Shown piece after piece: positions 6,481 to 7,354 of a DNA stretch of 7,354 nt. Position 1 is the stretch's first letter. Every line of letters starts with the position of its first letter. Position numbers and translations under genes: made by a program. The stretch comes from an uncultured archaeon (GTDB taxonomy: Archaea > Thermoproteota > Nitrososphaeria > Nitrososphaerales > CALBXV01). A model generated the notes under the pieces. It was not told the origin of the DNA, searched no databases, and was given only the letters and a program-made list of their open reading frames with translations. The DNA lies in assembly GCA_937890045.1 (NCBI GenBank), contig CALBXV010000191.1, forward strand, positions 1 to 7,354. The letters are read 5' to 3'.

Positions 6481-7091
6481 AGTTGAAAGGTAGGCTGAAC
6501 CAACTTGAACCTTACGCACCTATTTTGGATGATATGAGAGAAGACCCTAATTTAATATCACATATTAAGGGATATTATGAGGGTGGTGGTTCAACACCAG
6601 GAAATCTCAAGGAACAATTAGGATTAGGCGAAGAGTTCGTCTTTGACTATGATGAAGCTATTGATGATCCATCTTCCGATTCAAGCAAACTATTGAACGC
6701 TACTATTGATGGAGTTGTTCAAAAAAGGCTTGGAGAGTTCGCTAGTCAATCAAAAGAAGAAAACCAACGTGTAACAGCGGAACAGAGTTTTCGTGCTAAG
6801 CATAGTATGAGTGATGATGATTTTAAAGAAGTTGTGGATTTTGCACAATCTCGACCTCTCACTTATGATGATGTTTACTTTTTGATGAATAGAGGCAAAA
6901 AAGAGGATAAAATAGCTCAGAATACTAAAGGTGAGATGATGCAGCAAATGAAGAAAGTTCGTGAAAAACCTTCTTCAGCAGCGGCAACAGGCTCAGGTGA
7001 TAGTGGTTCCGAAAGGTCGAGTGACGATGTGGTGTTTGAAACTCTTCTTGGATTTGATTCTGAATTAGAAAAAGCTTTTAGTATTCACTAA
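6213..7091 (+). CDS. Probable capsid scaffolding protein
   Basis: A 292-residue, highly charged and mostly helical protein sits directly between portal and major capsid genes, the usual place for a scaffold, which organises capsid assembly and then leaves the head. The N-terminus (1-40) is acidic and low in complexity. Residues 62-97 are rich in Glu, Gln, Arg and Lys and look like a coiled coil (REERMQEQQERGHDYEKRYA). A conserved-looking block follows: LEPYAPILDDMREDPNLISH (98-117). A Gly/Ser linker (about 254-270) precedes a short C-terminal helix (DDVVFETLLGFDSELEKAF), where scaffolds commonly bind the capsid protein. No protease motif is seen. The start is ATG 6213, set by GGAGG. The first 80-90 codons are clearly richer in GC than the remainder. 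Role is inferred from position and composition, not from a recognised domain. Confidence 0.78.
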   Translation: MALHNEQNDNLFEGDDSLDSGLGTQDSDNFFEELDKQVNSVVLEKEAGEPAQRNIATAENSPREERMQEQQERGHDYEKRYADSSREAKKLKGRLNQLEPYAPILDDMREDPNLISHIKGYYEGGGSTPGNLKEQLGLGEEFVFDYDEAIDDPSSDSSKLLNATIDGVVQKRLGEFASQSKEENQRVTAEQSFRAKHSMSDDDFKEVVDFAQSRPLTYDDVYFLMNRGKKEDKIAQNTKGEMMQQMKKVREKPSSAAATGSGDSGSERSSDDVVFETLLGFDSELEKAFSIH

Positions 7092-7095
7092 AAGC
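7074..7095 (+). promoter_or_regulatory. Perfect 9-bp hairpin spanning the scaffold stop codon
   Basis: GCTTTTAGT (7074-7082), loop ATTC (7083-7086), ACTAAAAGC (7087-7095): nine perfect base pairs with a four-base loop, containing the scaffold TAA at 7089-7091. It lies just upstream of the capsid ribosome binding site. Only two of the nine pairs at the base, plus one near the loop, include G-C, and the following bases (GTAAACGTTT) are not a uridine run, so it is not a typical intrinsic terminator. A 10-base palindrome, TAAACGTTTA, follows immediately at 7097-7106. Possible roles are partial termination, transcript processing or mRNA protection around the capsid message; none is shown by the sequence. 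Confidence 0.5.
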
Positions 7096-7122
7096 GTAAA
7101 CGTTTAACTTAAAGGTAATAAA

Positions 7123-7354
7123 ATGGCTGATGTATTTAGTTTAGGTACTGTTTCAGATGTGGCAACATGGTCTGATGGTACTTCAAAAGATACTGGTGAT
7201 CTTAGACGAAGATACAATTTTGGGGATAGAGTTTCTGAGTTAGCAATTTCTCAAGACCCTTTCTTTAGATTTGTATCTAAGGTTGCCAAAAAGCCAACGG
7301 ATGACCCAGAGTTTAAATTCACTGAACGCCGTCCTTCATACCATAAAAGGTATG
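7123..7354 (+). CDS. Major capsid protein, N-terminal part (3' truncated by window)
   Basis: The frame opens at ATG 7123 and runs 77 full codons to the right edge without a stop. AAAGG at 7111-7115 sits 7 bases upstream. The product is the expected shell subunit (HK97 fold) by position after portal and scaffold. The visible part has the features of such N-terminal arms: a polar stretch (1-30), then G34-DRVSELA, D45-PFFRFV, a lysine-rich KVAKKP (53-58), and D61-PEFKFTERRPSYHKRY, resembling the segment 'D-P-x-F-K-F-x-E-x-R-x-x-x-x-R' that I associate with environmental-phage capsid proteins. No cleaved delta domain or coiled coil is evident. The fold cannot be confirmed from this fragment. Alternatives would be another head protein such as a decoration protein. 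Confidence 0.78.
   Translation, partial: MADVFSLGTVSDVATWSDGTSKDTGDLRRRYNFGDRVSELAISQDPFFRFVSKVAKKPTDDPEFKFTERRPSYHKRY

Noticed and set aside
6750..6947. Minus-strand open frame of 65 codons in the scaffold gene
   Set aside because: It is hydrophobic, antisense to an acidic coding region, and has no independent support; such patterns arise when Glu/Lys-rich genes are read backwards.
7054..7082. Possible sigma70-like promoter (TTGATT, 17 bases, TTTAGT) before the capsid gene
   Set aside because: Only four of six matches in each box, in AT-rich DNA and within the scaffold coding sequence; not distinguishable from background.

Overview
The window is a piece of a tailed double-stranded DNA phage genome (Caudoviricetes), either a free phage or a prophage: the packaging and head-assembly module. 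This rests on gene content and order: partial small terminase, metallophosphoesterase, two small ORFs, large terminase, an unknown protein, an M23-type peptidase, portal, scaffold, and the start of the major capsid protein. All genes lie on the + strand. No integrase, tRNA, rRNA, insertion sequence or CRISPR array is visible. The DNA is AT-rich (about 32-35% GC in hand-counted parts of the portal and scaffold genes), and Shine-Dalgarno sites of the AGGAG/GGAGG type point to a bacterial host. The P22-type portal, together with a capsid N-terminus resembling those of environmental phages, suggests a podovirus-like or siphovirus-like phage of an AT-rich, perhaps aquatic, bacterium. Host and lifestyle are inference.

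Layout: (1) 1-344, C-terminal part of a probable small terminase, cut by the left edge. (2) 346-1242, calcineurin-like phosphoesterase with an N-terminal zinc ribbon. (3) 1242-1442, unknown 66-residue protein. (4) 1442-1489, an unusual 15-residue cysteine-rich mini-ORF. (5) 1486-3048, large terminase, probably starting at TTG. (6) 3052-3426, unknown. (7) 3427-3963, cytoplasmic-looking LytM/M23 domain protein. (8) 3963-6179, portal with a long helical insertion. (9) 6213-7091, probable scaffold whose first third is markedly richer in GC. (10) 7123 to the right edge, N-terminus of the major capsid protein.

The genes read as one polycistronic late transcript. Several junctions overlap (TAATG at 1240, 1440 and 3961; TTGA at 1486) or abut (3424-3429), so translational coupling is likely. 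The only clear gaps are 33 bases before the scaffold and 31 bases before the capsid gene. The second follows a perfect 9-bp hairpin. No stretch above 35 bases lacks a gene.

Working together: the small and large terminases would recognise, cut and pump the concatemeric DNA through the portal into a shell of capsid protein assembled around the scaffold. The M23 protein is likely a virion or lysis/entry component. The phosphoesterase may process DNA or RNA ends during replication or packaging. The most unusual points are the mini-ORF wedged between its neighbours, the zinc-ribbon/phosphoesterase fusion inside the packaging cluster, the helical insertion in the portal, and the compositional break inside the scaffold gene.
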